NCBI GenBank assembly: GCA_018105865.1
Contig: JACLAT010000138.1
Span: 1-64,000, forward strand
DNA from: Metaphire vulgaris
Taxonomy: Eukaryota; Annelida; Clitellata; Crassiclitellata; Megascolecidae
Direction: 5' to 3'
Length of the DNA: 64,000 bases
Below the pieces are notes generated by a model. The model had not been told where the DNA came from. It saw only the letters and a program-made list of their open reading frames with translations, and searched no databases. Position 1 is the stretch's first letter, and the number at the start of each line of letters is the position of its first letter. The translations under genes and the position numbers were made by a program. Shown here one piece after another: positions 44,366 through 55,414 of this stretch.

Positions 44366-44445
44366 ATGGCAAAGTCAGGCCAAAGTTGAAGCCAGTTTGC
44401 ATGGATGGTGTGTCAAGAAATGTTTACCCCGCAGATATCTTGAAG
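44366..44445. repeat. Left arm of a 5-kb-spaced inverted repeat
   Basis: GCCAGTTTGCATGGATGGTG and TGTCAAGAAATGTTTACC recur inverted at 49195-49278. The hAT at 44563-48862 and its LINE lie between the arms, so the hAT seems to have inserted into an older foldback element. Confidence 0.75.
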
Positions 44446-44823
44446 ACCTCATAATCTTTAGCGCTATAATATTTATTTGGGAGCAGCGCCTACTTAGATA
44501 TGGACGACGTCACCGCTTTAATATGGTGTTCCATAGTTGCTTTAAATGTGTTCCGTTTGATCTAGAGGTGGGTCGATTAATCGAAATCGTAATCGAAATC
44601 GCGATTTTTGGAAAAATCGTAATCGTAATCGACACGATTATTAAATAAATCGAAATAATCGATAATCGTCGAAAAAATAATCGAAATCGCGATTATTTTT
44701 CGATTATTCCCGTAAGTTATATTATACAATATTTTCGATTCAAAGAAAGATCAATTTACCGTTGATTATCAGATTTTCATTGAAAATGGATTCAACTGCG
44801 TATAAAGACAGGCACCATCTTTC

Positions 44824-45145
44824 TGGATTTGACAGCAGCTTTCGATGCGGTGTGGCATGCGGGTTTAATGTACAAACCCTAGCTCAATTTGCCACCCTGG
44901 TTCTGTCAACTTGTGGAATTACTCATCTCTGACAGACGGTTCTTAGTTCACTTGGGAGATGTCAGCTCCTGGAGACGTCAGAGAAACGGTCTAACACAGT
45001 GTTCAGTTCTAGCACCTATGTTATTCAATTTGTAGGCTTATAGGCCTACACACGACTTACCGGATACCATAGGTAGGAAGTTTGGATACGCTGACGATAT
45101 CGGTCTTGCCACCCAGGCTCGATCCTTTAAGGAGATTGAAGACCA
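44824..45145 (+). pseudogene. Reverse-transcriptase piece captured by hAT copy 1
   Basis: The plus strand encodes IFLDLTAAFDAVWHAGLMYK, then LLISDRRFLVHLGDVSSWRR, GLTQCSVLAPMLFNL, and after a stop RKFGYADDIGLATQ. These are motif A, motif B (usually G-PQGSVL-P-LFN, here CSVL) and YADD of a jockey-like RT. The piece is cut at both ends and has no LINE 5' or 3' end. The identical segment is in hAT copy 2, so it moved with the hAT. Confidence 0.85.
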
Positions 45146-45287
45146 GGGTTATTTCTAGGATTGTGAATTGGGGTGGGGTGTCGGGAAAATCTGGGGTGTT
45201 TATTTCTAGGATTGTAGGATTGTGAATTTGGGGGTGTTGGGAAAATCTGGGGGTGTCGAAATTTGGAAGTCTCTACCGAGAAAGGCT

Positions 45288-45650
45288 GACAAGCAAAAAA
45301 ACCTTATAGAGACTCACAAAAAGTCTGACAAGCAAAAAAGTCATCCGAGGATAAAAGTTGTGGGGTGTATTTCTCCATTTGGGGGCAGGCCCCTTCAGAG
45401 GCTGAAGGAGGCCCAGGCCAGTTGGAATTTCGAGGCCTCTCCTAGCCTTCCCAACAATTAAAATGTTGACAAGCGAAAAAAGGTAATCGCCAATTTTGAG
45501 GACCGCAGAATACCTTCCTAGCTTTCCCAAAATCCCAAAATTGTCGACAAGCAAAAAAGGTCATCACCAATTTTGAGGACCGCAGAATACCTTCCTAGCT
45601 TTCCCAAAATCCCAAAATTGTCGACAAGCAAAAAAGGTCATCACCAAATT
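45288..45650. repeat. GACAAGCAAAAAAGGTCATC motif cluster in hAT copy 1
   Basis: Copies begin at about 45288, 45327, 45468, 45545 and 45623, separated by blocks such as TTCCTAGCTTTCCCAAAATC that duplicate in tandem (about 79 bp). The cluster recurs inverted at 53164-53520 in copy 2. Confidence 0.85.
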
Positions 45651-45652
45651 AA

Positions 45653-48391
45653 AGTAAAGTAAAGTAAAATCTCGTGGATTTCTATAGCGCCTTGGAAAGC
45701 AGCACAACAGTAGCTGCTTATTCTTAGGCGCTCAGCCTCTTAAAATAGCTATAGGAAAGGTGTGTGGATCAGCCAGGCAATGGTCAATATCCGAAGGGCA
45801 GTGAGGCTAGGTTGTTACAGCTATGGCGGAAATGATTTCAGAAACAGGAAGGATTTAAGCTTAGACCTGAAGACTTGAGGAGATAGTGCGGGAATTATAG
45901 GAAATGAGGAATCAGATTTTATTGTTTTAAAGTGTCCAAGTGTGCGAAGGGAAGCTGGGATCGAGTTCCAGAGTTCAGGTGCAGCATATGAGAAGGCACG
46001 GTTGCAAATTTTCAGGGATGACTGATTTAGCGGTCGTGACAGAGTGAGATGAGATGACGAACGTGTGGGTCGAGGAGGCTGAGGGGTTAATAGTGATCTA
46101 AGGTAGACAGGTTTTGATGACTGAAGTGAGCTATGTGTAAGTGTTATTATCTTATATTGGATACGTTCTGTTATTTTAAGCCAATGTAATGATTTTTAGT
46201 ATGGGTGAAATATGGGAGAATTTAGGTGACATAGTAACAGCACGAGCTAAAGCATTTTGTATTGATTGCAATTTGTTGATGGAGGCTTTGGGAAGGTTAT
46301 AGTAGAGGGAGTTACAGTAATCTAATTTGGAGTGGACTATAGAGGTGGCGATTGTGGACGCAGTCTTAATATCAAGACAAGGACGTAGGCGACGAAGGTC
46401 ACGAATATGAATAAAGCAGGCTTTTGAAAGTTGGGAGATTTGTGATTCGAAGTTTAGAAAAGAGTCAAATTTGAATCCGAGATTTCTAGCAGTTGGAACA
46501 GGGATTATTGTGGTGTCAGGAGCCAAAACTAGTTTAGGATTGTCAATTTTTAGAGTTGTTGGGGTAGTCCGATTAAAAGAAACTCTGTCTTAGATGGGTT
46601 GAGAGCGAGGAGATTAGATGACATCCATGCAGAGATTGACGAGAATGCAGATTCAAGCTCAATAATAGAAGCATTGAATGAAAGAGGTGAGAAGGAAAGG
46701 AATAGCTGAGTGTCATCGGCATAGAGTTGGTGGTTTAATTTGAGGGAATTAATTAGAGATGAAAGTGGTGTGGTGTAAAGGCTGAACAGTACAGGCCCGA
46801 GAACAGATCCTTGAGGCACTCCATAATCTATAATATGAGAAAGAGAAATTTGGCCAAGACAGGACACTTGAAAAGACCGAGATTTGAGATAAGATGCAAA
46901 CCAGTTGTGAGCTTTTTCAGATATGCCAAACCAGAGAGAGTCGCTCGAGCAGAATTTTTGTGATCTATGGTATCAAATGCTGCAGAGAGATCAAGGAGAC
47001 AAAGGCCAGTAACTTGGCGAAGACCAATTGCAGTTAAGAGTCTGTCATAAATGTAGGCGAGGACAGTTTCAGTTGAGTGATGTTTAGTGTAGGCAGATTG
47101 ATGAGCATTATATAGTGATTTACTTGAAAGGTGTTCATTCAGTCTGGAAAGCACAATTTTTCAGTAAGTTTTGATAGAAGAGAAAGATTTGAGATGGGGC
47201 GATAGTTATTGAGATCTTCTCTGTCAAGACCAGGCTTTTTAGGAGAGGAGTGACAAAAGAGTTTTTGAATGCGGATGGGAAAGTGCCTGAGATAAGAGAG
47301 AGGTTGATGATTCTAGTTATAATAGGCGTAAGCACGGTGGCACACTGTTTGAGTAAAGAGGTAGGTATGGGATCTAGATCACATTGTTTATTTGGCAAGG
47401 ATAGTAGAAGTTTGGATACCTCTTCTTCAGTTGTAGGAGTGAAGCTGGATAAATTGCATGGAGGTTGTGGGGAGGAGGATAATGAGGAGAGGTGGTTTGA
47501 GTAATAGTGAAAGACTTGAGGACACTGCAGAATCTTGGGAATTTTTACAGAGAAGAACTTAGCAAAAGATTCAGCAAGTTCTGACAGGAAATGGATTGAG
47601 GGAGAGGTTTTGAGTCTTTGCGATGGAAAAGATCATTTACAGTTTTCCAGAGCTTACGTGGATTTGAGCTATTTGTTGAAATGATGTTAGAATAGTACTT
47701 CTTTTTGGCAGATGTAAGGAGATTATGATAGCGGTTGGTGGTGGAACGAAGATTTAAAAGGTCAGATGGAGAATGTGTTTTATGGTAGGTTCGCTCAAGA
47801 CGTCTGCGAAATGACTTGAAAGCATGAATGAAAGAGTTATACCAGGGTTTGCTGTTATGAGACGAAAAAGGTCTAGTGATGATAGGAGCATGTTTATTGA
47901 GAAGACCAGAAAGCACAGAATTGTATTTATCGATCAGTGATGACAGGGTAGTAGGGGTGTTAGTAATTAGGTCAGATGACTTAATGTTATCACAGAACAA
48001 GGCAATGTCAATTTTGTTGAGACGGCGGAATGAGTAGGTGCCACGAGGTGGAGGAGTTGGTGAGCAGATACTTAAAATGGTGAAGATGGGAAAATGATCA
48101 GATGGAGAGACTTGACTAATTGCTGAGATTGGAGATAATGATGAAGAAGATGACGTGATAAGTAGATCTAAAGTGTGTCCAAAGTGTGAGTTGGAAGAGA
48201 TATGTGTTGCGTGAGGTTTGTCTGTGTGAGCAGCTGCATGAATTGGGTAGAGTTAGGATCATCACTCTTGTCCACGTGTAAATTAAAGTCGCCAGTAATT
48301 AAGAATTCGTGTGGAGTTGTAGCTGCAGAGCCCAAAAAAGAGGTAAATTCATCAAGGAATGTCACAAATGAGGCTGAGTATTTTGATGATA
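45653..48391 (-). pseudogene. L2-like LINE, 5' truncated, in hAT copy 1
   Basis: From 5' to 3' on the minus strand: endonuclease end with FLITGDFNLHVDKSDDPNS (48168-48365); linker; SKPWYNSFIHAFKSFRRRLE (47545-48000); RT with DLDPIPTSLLKQC, HHSTETVLAYIYDRL, LLDLSAAFDTIDHK, GVPQGSVLGPVLFSLY and YADDTQLF (46550-47398); and FLNFESQISQLSKACFIHIR (46176-46526). Frameshifts divide it. The 3' end is AAGGCGCTATAGAAATCC plus a TTTAC tail. It inserted between AAATT sequences of the hAT, since copy 2 lacks it. Confidence 0.9.
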
Positions 48392-49194
48392 AATTGTGAG
48401 GCCCCTTCTAGTAGTAGCTATTTAGCTTTCTAGCTATCTCAGAATTCTAGACAAGGAAACAAAGGGAGGCCCCCAAATGATGGAGGCCCGGGCCGAAAGG
48501 CCCTCCTGGTCCCCCTCTGAATGGGCCTGTTTGAGAGTGTTCGGGGCTAATCAATATGCATTCTGTATGCATACCATTGTCACATTACCAAATTTTAGGG
48601 GGTGTCGACTTCAAATTGGAGTGTTGGAGGGTGTTAGGGGTGTAGAAATATCCCTGTTGAAGACCAACTGAACATCGATACACAGAGGATTGCGAATACT
48701 GTAAAATATGGCCGGAAAGCCAGTTTCTAAAGGTACTGTGAAATAATCGAAATCGAAATCGCGATTATATAAAAAACCGTAATCGTAATCGTAATCGTGA
48801 AAAATAATCGAAAATAATCGTAATCGTAATCGGAAAAAATAATCGTAATCGACCCAGCTCTAGTTTGATCTTTTACTCATCTTTTCCACAATTCTTATTC
48901 GTGCCAATTAATTTCCGAATATAAATACTATAATCGTATCGTAAAAGTAGATTTTTAGGTCGATTATTGGTTGAGTTTGAAGCCGTTTTGTGCAGTGCTG
49001 ATTTATACGACTATAAGCCTATGTTACTATGTGACCTATGTCTATGTAATTTTCGAAGGCTTATTTGCGGCAGCGACTGCGCAACGTCGCGGCTATTCGT
49101 ATAAATCAGACGATCAATTACACAATATTTAAACAACTAGTCCACATTAAATAAGTTAAACAGCTAAACGATATCCGTTTCAACAGTGTCCCAA

Positions 49195-49278
49195 AATTTT
49201 CAAGATTTCAGCGAGGTAAACATTTCTTGACACACCATCAATGCAAACTGGCCTCACTTTCTGATACCATAGACTCTG
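49195..49278. repeat. Right arm of the 5-kb-spaced inverted repeat
   Basis: GGTAAACATTTCTTGACACA then CCATCAATGCAAACTGGCC pairs with 44366-44445. Sequence further out (TATGGTATCAG against TATGGCAAAG) still shows weak pairing. Confidence 0.75.
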
Positions 49279-49483
49279 TCTTGTGTGACTCTGTGTGACT
49301 GTTTGAACCATAGAGTTATCATTACGTCTTTTGACTGAAGCCAACTATTTGGAAAATTCCCATACGGCAGCCACATTGGTAAACTCAGAACGTCATCAGC
49401 TGAGCCATGGGAAATAGTTGCGGGAATGTTTTACCAATGTTCTAAGAACTTTTATTGGTATGTATTGAAAATGGAGATTCAGG

Positions 49484-49677
49484 TTAATGGAGGCTCCAGG
49501 ATTTGGCAAGTGGGGAGCCGTTGGGGTGGCAACGGGCAACTTCTAATCATGGGGTGCCGACGGGCCGCCTACCGTTTGTTGTTAGGTATGTAGTGTTAAG
49601 TATAGCGTCCCAACAGAGGGTCACTGTGAGGCCAGGCACTCAATAGGGGGCTCGGACCTCCTGGGCCCAGTGGCGGC
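49484..49677. mobile_element. Short hAT copy, internally deleted
   Basis: Starts GGAGGCTCCAGGATTTGGCA and contains the same left and right terminal parts as the next element (TATGTAGTGTTAAGTATAG joining them), stopping at GGGCCC where the next copy begins. Confidence 0.7.
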
Positions 49678-49761
49678 TCCAGGATTTGGCAAGTGGGGGG
49701 GGGGCCGTTGTGGGTGGCAACTTCTAATCACGGGGCCTATCGTTTGTTGTTAGGTATGTAG

Positions 49762-51528
49762 TGTAACGAAATTCCCTTGCACTACAATGATGCTTTTGGC
49801 CGAATTTATCCAGGGGAAATCGCCTATCGCAAACTTGGATCCCCGCCCTGGTCTATGGGCAGCCTTGCCTGAGAACTGATAGATAACACAGGTTTATACA
49901 ATTTAAAAACGTTCTTTTATTAAGTAATGCAACAAAACTCAAAGACAGATAATCAGTACAATCTACAATGCCTGGCAATTCATCAGTCGGCGTCGAGATA
50001 CATTCATCGCATAGCTAAACACTACACAAGCCTAATTAACGCTTGAAGCAACAACTCCAATAAGACTTAACCTAACGAATGTACGCGACAATCCTACATC
50101 ATAGAAAGTACGAAAATTATATACGCGAAGAGAATCAATCTTAACTAACATTTTTATGACAGTTAATTAACTTCTATAACGCCTGGCAACTCATCAGTCG
50201 GATGCAAATCTGTCCGTGCGTAGACTAACAACTGCGCAATTCCTAATTAACGCCGAAATAACAACTTCAGTAGGAATTCATTACGGAAGGAGATAGCGAT
50301 CCTACATTATAGAAACATGACGATTAAGTACGAGGAAAGCAATCTTAACCTAAATGATGACGATAAGTTCACGAATGATTAGACACGATATAATTATGGC
50401 GACTGAGTTTCAGGAACGATTAACAGTCCCTCGCAATGTCCAAAACACATATAACACATCTCAATTGTCTTTAAGTCGACTAACAATCTAATACCGCAAA
50501 GAGTTGAGATAGGGGCAAGGACTCTAAGAAGAAATGTAATGTTATATAAGCCTCAGTCGACTAGCCGGAAAGCAACAGCGTTTATCATAATTAGCATACT
50601 CAACAATGACGATTGACATGCAGATCACGAGGATGACCGAGCGCAAAATATGACTATTTTACGGCGATGTACATACCGCTAAATTGGCAGAGCCAGTTGA
50701 GCTATTACGCTCGTCAAGCACAAAGGCTGTGTATGTGTGACTGAGTAGAGCTATTACGCTCGTCAAGCACAAAGGCTGTGTATGTGTGACTGAGTAGAGC
50801 TATTACGCTCGTCGAGCACAAAGGCTGTGTATGTGTGACTGAGTAGAGCTATTACGCTCGTCAAGCACAAAGGCTGTGTATGTGTGACTGAGTAGAGCTA
50901 TTACGCTCGTCAAGCACAAAGGCTGTGTATGTGTGACTGAGTAGAGCTATTACGCTCGTCAAGCACAAAGGCTGTGTATGTGTGACTGAGTAGAGCTATT
51001 ACGCTCGTCAAGCACAAAGGCTGTGTATGTGTGACTGAGTAGAGCTATTACGCTCGTCAAGCACAAAGGCTGTGTATGTATGCACCGACTGAGTCGGGAC
51101 GTTCTGACGGCAGAACGGTGTACTGATCCTGGGCCTAGATCCCAGACGGCAGAGCTGGGCTCGACCGTGGCCAACAGACTTCAGCTGCAAAGCGAGGCTA
51201 GGCAGAGTTGGCTCCCGAACATTGAAAATGACGCCTTAATATACTTCAAGGAAGGCGCGATTACAAAAGTTATTGGATAACTAAAAGATACACAACGGCC
51301 AATAACAGTCTAGGCCATAATTACCAAAAGAAATGATTAGCTAATTCACATAACGTAGCAACAGTTGCCAACGGATCATTCAAACTTATTGTTTCATCTA
51401 GATAATGGGAAAGACAGACGGTTTATGACGTTGCGTCTCCTTTAAACAATCGAGGATTTCAGTAACGTCGCAAAATAAAAAAATGGAAGAATGTGGTAGA
51501 CATAGTTACTGTTTAAAATTTCGCCACA
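49762..51528. mobile_element. Solo LTR, 1767 bp
   Basis: It starts TGTAACGAAATTCCC and ends AAATTTCGCCACA (TG...CA), with the outer bases forming a short inverted repeat. GTAG flanks both sides (49758-49761, 51529-51532). The neighbouring short hAT copy is the empty site, which proves the insertion. No pol or gag sequence lies in or next to it, so it is a solo LTR. It contains two diverged repeats of about 205 bp (CCTGGCAAYTCATCAGTCGG at 49973 and 50178) and a 49-bp minisatellite. Superfamily is not determined. Confidence 0.82.
50697..51080. repeat. 49-bp minisatellite, about 7.8 copies
   Basis: Units begin at 50701, 50750, 50799, 50848, 50897, 50946, 50995 and 51044 (GCTATTACGCTCGTCAAGCA, then CAAAGGCTGTG and TGTGACTGAGTAGA). 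One unit has GTCGAGC in place of GTCAAGC; otherwise copies are identical until the last one decays at 51080. It lies in the solo LTR. Confidence 0.97.
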
Positions 51529-51708
51529 GTAGTATTAAGTATAGGGTCCCAAAGGGGGGACACTGGGGGACCAGGCACTCAATAGGGCACGAACCACCCG
51601 GGCCCCCTGTGGAGCCGCCACTGATTAAGATGCTATTGTTCGACAGTTGTGTTTGAAAAATAGCAAGTGGACAGTATATTGGATGACATCAATCGTGTTT
51701 TCAATAAG

Positions 51709-51862
51709 GCATAGAGGCTGTACATTAACTATGTCAACAACTTTTGGGCAATTTTGGCCCTCTCCCCCCATGTCATCAACTGTCAACTTTCAGTTACCCC
51801 CACGCCAATAATTATGTCAAAAACGTTTGCCACTCCCCAAGATGAATGACAGGCCCCAATAA
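51709..51862. mobile_element. Decayed Harbinger-type MITE
   Basis: GGCTGTACATTAACTATGTC and later ATGTCATCAACTGTCAACTT match the better copy at 58702-58975; the right end is degraded (GAATGACAGGCCCC). Confidence 0.6.
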
Positions 51863-52224
51863 CAAAGTTATTACTTATAAAAAAATTTAAGGAATTATAT
51901 TACACTGACTTAATACTTCTGTTTTCGTCCAATTCAACCACAACAGCTAATAATGGAGGTACTACTTTTTAGCCTACGCGCTACTGGCTTCACGCAGCCT
52001 GGTTAGAAATGACGTAATGCCGGCTCCTCTAATAATAACTCTATGTGCTGTCTTCGTCGACCTTATTACAGCAATGTATGGCACGGTCTGGCATCGACTC
52101 ACAGTGTCTCACACCATCGTGGTCTCTTGGTTAAGATATTTAGACGCCTTCCTCCATGGGTGGCCAGCACTTCTTCTCCAGAGTAGAAGGTTCGGTGAAG
52201 AAACAAATATGTAATCTAATCGTC
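51863..52224. other. Unassigned sequence
   Basis: A 65-codon plus-strand frame at 52017-52214 shows no recognisable domain. No repeat ends. Confidence 0.4.
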
Positions 52225-52560
52225 AATGTATATAGCGCCGCTTTAATTTATTTAATTAGCTATTTATACTGCGCCTAATCAATAATGTTAGCAAGCGCAT
52301 TACAATTAATGTCAATTTTTATAAGCACAATTAAACAGATGTGTCTTCAACTGCTTATGAAAAGCGACGGGCGACTTTATGTTCCGTAGCGCATGGGGTC
52401 CGGCGTACGAGAAGGCTCGCTGCCCCATGACTGTCCGAAGACGACTCAGACGAGGTTTCTGGTATTGGCTCTAATGCATAGAAACGCCAGCCGATGACAC
52501 GTCAAATCTGTTTTGTGCAATTTGTTGAGGATAGCTGTGTTCCTCCAATACGTGTAGATT
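52225..52560 (-). pseudogene. LINE C-terminal end
   Basis: The minus strand reads RTVMGQRAFSYAGPHALRNI and KSPVAFHKQLKTHLFN, then a 3' UTR ending near AAAGCGGCGCTATATA. Typical L2/CR1-group C-terminus, only the last 60 codons. Confidence 0.8.
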
Positions 52561-53163
52561 GTTCTGTACAGCAAAATTATTTTGTGAAATATCTTGTTGA
52601 AGACAGCAAACGACTGACTTAAATTAATGTTATTTGCTAGTGCATGAACTGTAATGTTTGAATGATAAATTTACCAACTGATCTGAAAGTAAGCTAAGTA
52701 AAAACTAGAGCTGGGACGATTACGATTATTTTTTACGATTACGATTATTTTTCACGATTACGATTTCGATTACGGTTTTTTATATAATCGCGATTTCGAT
52801 TTCGATTATTTCACAGTACCTTTAGAAACTGGCTTTCCCGCCATATTTTACAGTATTCGGCAATCCTCTGTGTATCGATGTTCAGTTGGTCTTCAACAGG
52901 GATATTTCTACACCCCTAACACCCCCCAACACCCCAATTTGAGGTCGACACCCCCTAAAATTTGATAATGTGACAATGGTATGCATACAGAATGCATATT
53001 GATTAGCCCTGAACACCCTCGAACAGGCCCATTCAGAGGAGGGCCAGGAGGGCCATTCGGCCCGGGCCTCCATCATTTGGGGGCCTCCCTTTGTTTCCTT
53101 GTCTAGAATTCTGGGAGAGCTAGAAAGCTAGATAGCTACTACTAGAAGGGGCCTCACAATTTG

Positions 53164-53522
53164 GTGATGACCTTTTTTGCTTGTCGACAATTTTGGGATT
53201 TTGGGAAAGCTAGGAAGGTATTCTGCGGTCCTCAAAATTGGTGATGACCTTTTTTGCTTGTCGACAAGTTTGGGATTTTGGGAAAGCTAGGAAGGTATTC
53301 TGCGGTCCTCAAAATTGGTGATTACCTTTTTTTGCTTGTCAAAATTTTAATTGTTGGGAAGGCTAGGAGAGGCCTCGAAATTCCAACTGGCCTGGGCCTC
53401 CTTCAGCCTCTGAAGGGGCCTACCCCCAAATGGAGAAATACGCCCCACAACTTTTATCCTCGGATGACTTTTTTTGCTTGTCAGACTTTTTGTGAGTCTC
53501 TATAAGGTTTTTTTGCTTGTCA
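53164..53522. repeat. GACAAGCAAAAAAGGTCATC motif cluster in hAT copy 2
   Basis: Inverse of the cluster at 45288-45650: GATGACCTTTTTTGCTTGTC starts near 53165, 53243, and variants near 53321, 53465 and 53508. Confidence 0.85.
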
Positions 53523-53659
53523 GCCTTTTTCGGTAGAGACTTCCAAATTTCTGACACCCCAGATTTTCCTGACACCCCCAAATTCACAATCCTACAATCC
53601 TAGAAATAAACACCCCAGATTTTTCCTGACACCCCACCCCAATTCACAATCCTAGAAAT

Positions 53660-53995
53660 AACCCTGGTCTTCAATCTCCTTAAAGGATCGAGCCTGGGTG
53701 GCAAGACCGATATCGTCAGCGTATCCAAACTTCCTACCTATGGTATCCGGTAAGTCGTGTGTAGGCCTATAAGCCTACAAATTGAATAACATAGGTGCTA
53801 GAACTGAACACTGTGTTAGACCGTTTCTCTGACGTCTCCAGGAGCTGACATCTCCCAAGTGAACTAAGAACCGTCTGTCAGAGATGAGTAATTCCACAAG
53901 TTGACAGAACCAGGGTGGCAAATTGAGCGAGAGTTTGTACATTAAACCCGCATGCCACACCGCATCGAAAGCTGCTGTCAAATCCAGAAAGATGG
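53660..53995 (-). pseudogene. Captured reverse-transcriptase piece in hAT copy 2
   Basis: The minus strand repeats the copy-1 segment: LTAAFDAVWHAGLMYKLSLN, ISDRRFLVHLGDVSSWRR, GLTQCSVLAPMLFNL, stop, then RKFGYADDIGLATQ. The CSVL change and the stop after FNL are shared by both copies, so the hAT spread after capture and decay. Confidence 0.87.
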
Positions 53996-54329
53996 TGCCT
54001 GTCTTTATACGCAGTTGAATCCATTTTCAATGAAAATCTGATAATCAACGGTAAATTGATCTTTCTTTGAATCGGAAATATTGTATAATATAACTTACGG
54101 GAATAATCGAAAAATAATCGCGATTTCGATTATTTTTTCGACGATTATCCATTATTTCGATTTATTTAATAATCGTCTCGATTTCGGTTTTCCAAAAATC
54201 GCGATTTCGATTACGATTTCGATTAATCGGCCCACCTCTAGTAAAAACCCTTTGCCACTATAAAGATTTAGAATAACCTAGTTGACTGGAAATATCAGCA
54301 AGAGGTAATTATTTATTATTATCGAATGC

Positions 54330-54772
54330 TTGGTGTCCCGTCACTTCCTGGACCGTCACTTCCTGGACCGTTCCTAATGTTCTATCTGCTATGTGTATGT
54401 AAACAAGTGTATACAGTATACCCTATGATATACAAATCGTTGTGATCTGCAATAATACTTAGAATTACTTACTTAGAATATATAATATAGAAATTCGAGA
54501 TATTTTACTTACTTCCTTACAATGGTTTGAGTAAGCAGTGGAACAGTGACGCAGACTAGAACTATTCAAATTTTGAATCGTTGGATTACGGTTACGGTTA
54601 TTTTTTACCACCTACACTGGGCGGAGGGGTCAAAAACTGCCCAAAAATTGTTGACACAATGGACAGCCCCCAAAATACCTACCTACCTACCTATATACCT
54701 ATTTACTTCCATTTACAATGACGATCCAGGAAGTGACGGTCCAGGAAGTGACGGTCCAGGAAGTGACAGGGA
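54330..54772. mobile_element. MITE with 15-bp iterated ends
   Basis: The left end GGTGTCCCGTCACTTCCTGG and, inward from the right, GGTTCCCTGTCACTTCCTGG pair. Next to them the unit ACGGTCCAGGAAGTG is repeated: two units at the left, three at the right. Interior non-coding, with four CTAC units (54686-54700). Confidence 0.75.
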
Positions 54773-54939
54773 ACCATTTTCTTGTTATTGTACAAAATTT
54801 CCTCAGTGGTAGTTACGACATACTAGTTCTTTTACTGTAATTGTCATTCGAGGATAGACATGGAGACAATTAAATAATAACGATTTCGAACATTTTGATT
54901 GTCGTAGCATTATTATTTTTAGCAGTTTACAATGTGAAC

Positions 54940-55025
54940 TAAAACAATTTTACCGTTGGGGGGTCGCCACATCATGCGGAATTGAATTAAAAGGGTCGCG
55001 GCACTATAAAGGTTGAGAACCGCTG
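54940..55025. mobile_element. hAT right end, partner missing
   Basis: GGGTCGCCACATCATGCGG then AAAGGTTGAGAACCGCTG is the right end of the CAGCGGTTCTCAACC hAT group found also at 26363-28475 and 39035-39387. No left end nearby. Confidence 0.6.
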
Positions 55026-55414
55026 GTATAAACCATAAATAACTGTATATTTGAACAGAAATATGTTGAATAATTTTTAACATCAAATTTGTGCAAATAA
55101 CAAAAAAGTAATAATCTATATATATAATTCTCGATGTCCGGCGGTCCGTTCGTCCGCAACACGGCAGATATTGCAAGACGCTGTTGTCATTGACAACCAA
55201 ATATTGTTTAATCAAAAATGTATTATAATCAACGGAGCGTTTAACGCAAAGTTGTAAATGAGGAAAAGTTAGGCGATTCATTGGCTCAATGATATCGGAA
55301 ACCGGAAGTTCGAAAAACGTCATAAAAATGGCCGCTCACGGGATTTACATAGCGACGAAGCTATTTCAAATTACTAATTTGTTCAATTAGTTATCGATTC
55401 TTCGTATTATAACG

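Larger units (their letters stand above)
44563..48862. mobile_element. Non-autonomous hAT copy 1, with LINE inside
   Basis: Ends TAGAGGTGGGTCGATTAATC and (inward from the right) TAGAGCTGGGTCGATTACG. GTTTGATC at 44555-44562 and 48863-48870 is an exact 8-bp duplication. Subterminal AATCGTAATCG repeats fill both arms. Shared with copy 2 (52706-54240): a reverse-transcriptase piece and a block with several GACAAGCAAAAAAGGTCATC motifs. The LINE at 45653-48391 is absent from copy 2. Confidence 0.92.
49678..51623. mobile_element. hAT element carrying a solo LTR
   Basis: Ends CAGTGGCGGCTCCAGGATTT and, inward from the right, CAGTGGCGGCTCCACAGG. Without the LTR it would be about 180 bp, as in the short copy to its left. 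An outer 8-bp duplication was not clear. Confidence 0.78.
52706..54240. mobile_element. Non-autonomous hAT copy 2
   Basis: Ends TAGAGCTGGGACGATTACG and (inward from the right) TAGAGGTGGGCCGATTAATC, with exact GTAAAAAC duplications at 52698-52705 and 54241-54248. It is inverted relative to copy 1 and shows that copy 1 without its LINE is about 1.5 kb. It carries the same RT piece and motif cluster. Confidence 0.93.

Noticed and set aside
50697..51080. CRISPR-like array of 49-bp units
   Set aside because: Units are contiguous with no unique spacers and the genome is eukaryotic; it is a minisatellite in an LTR.
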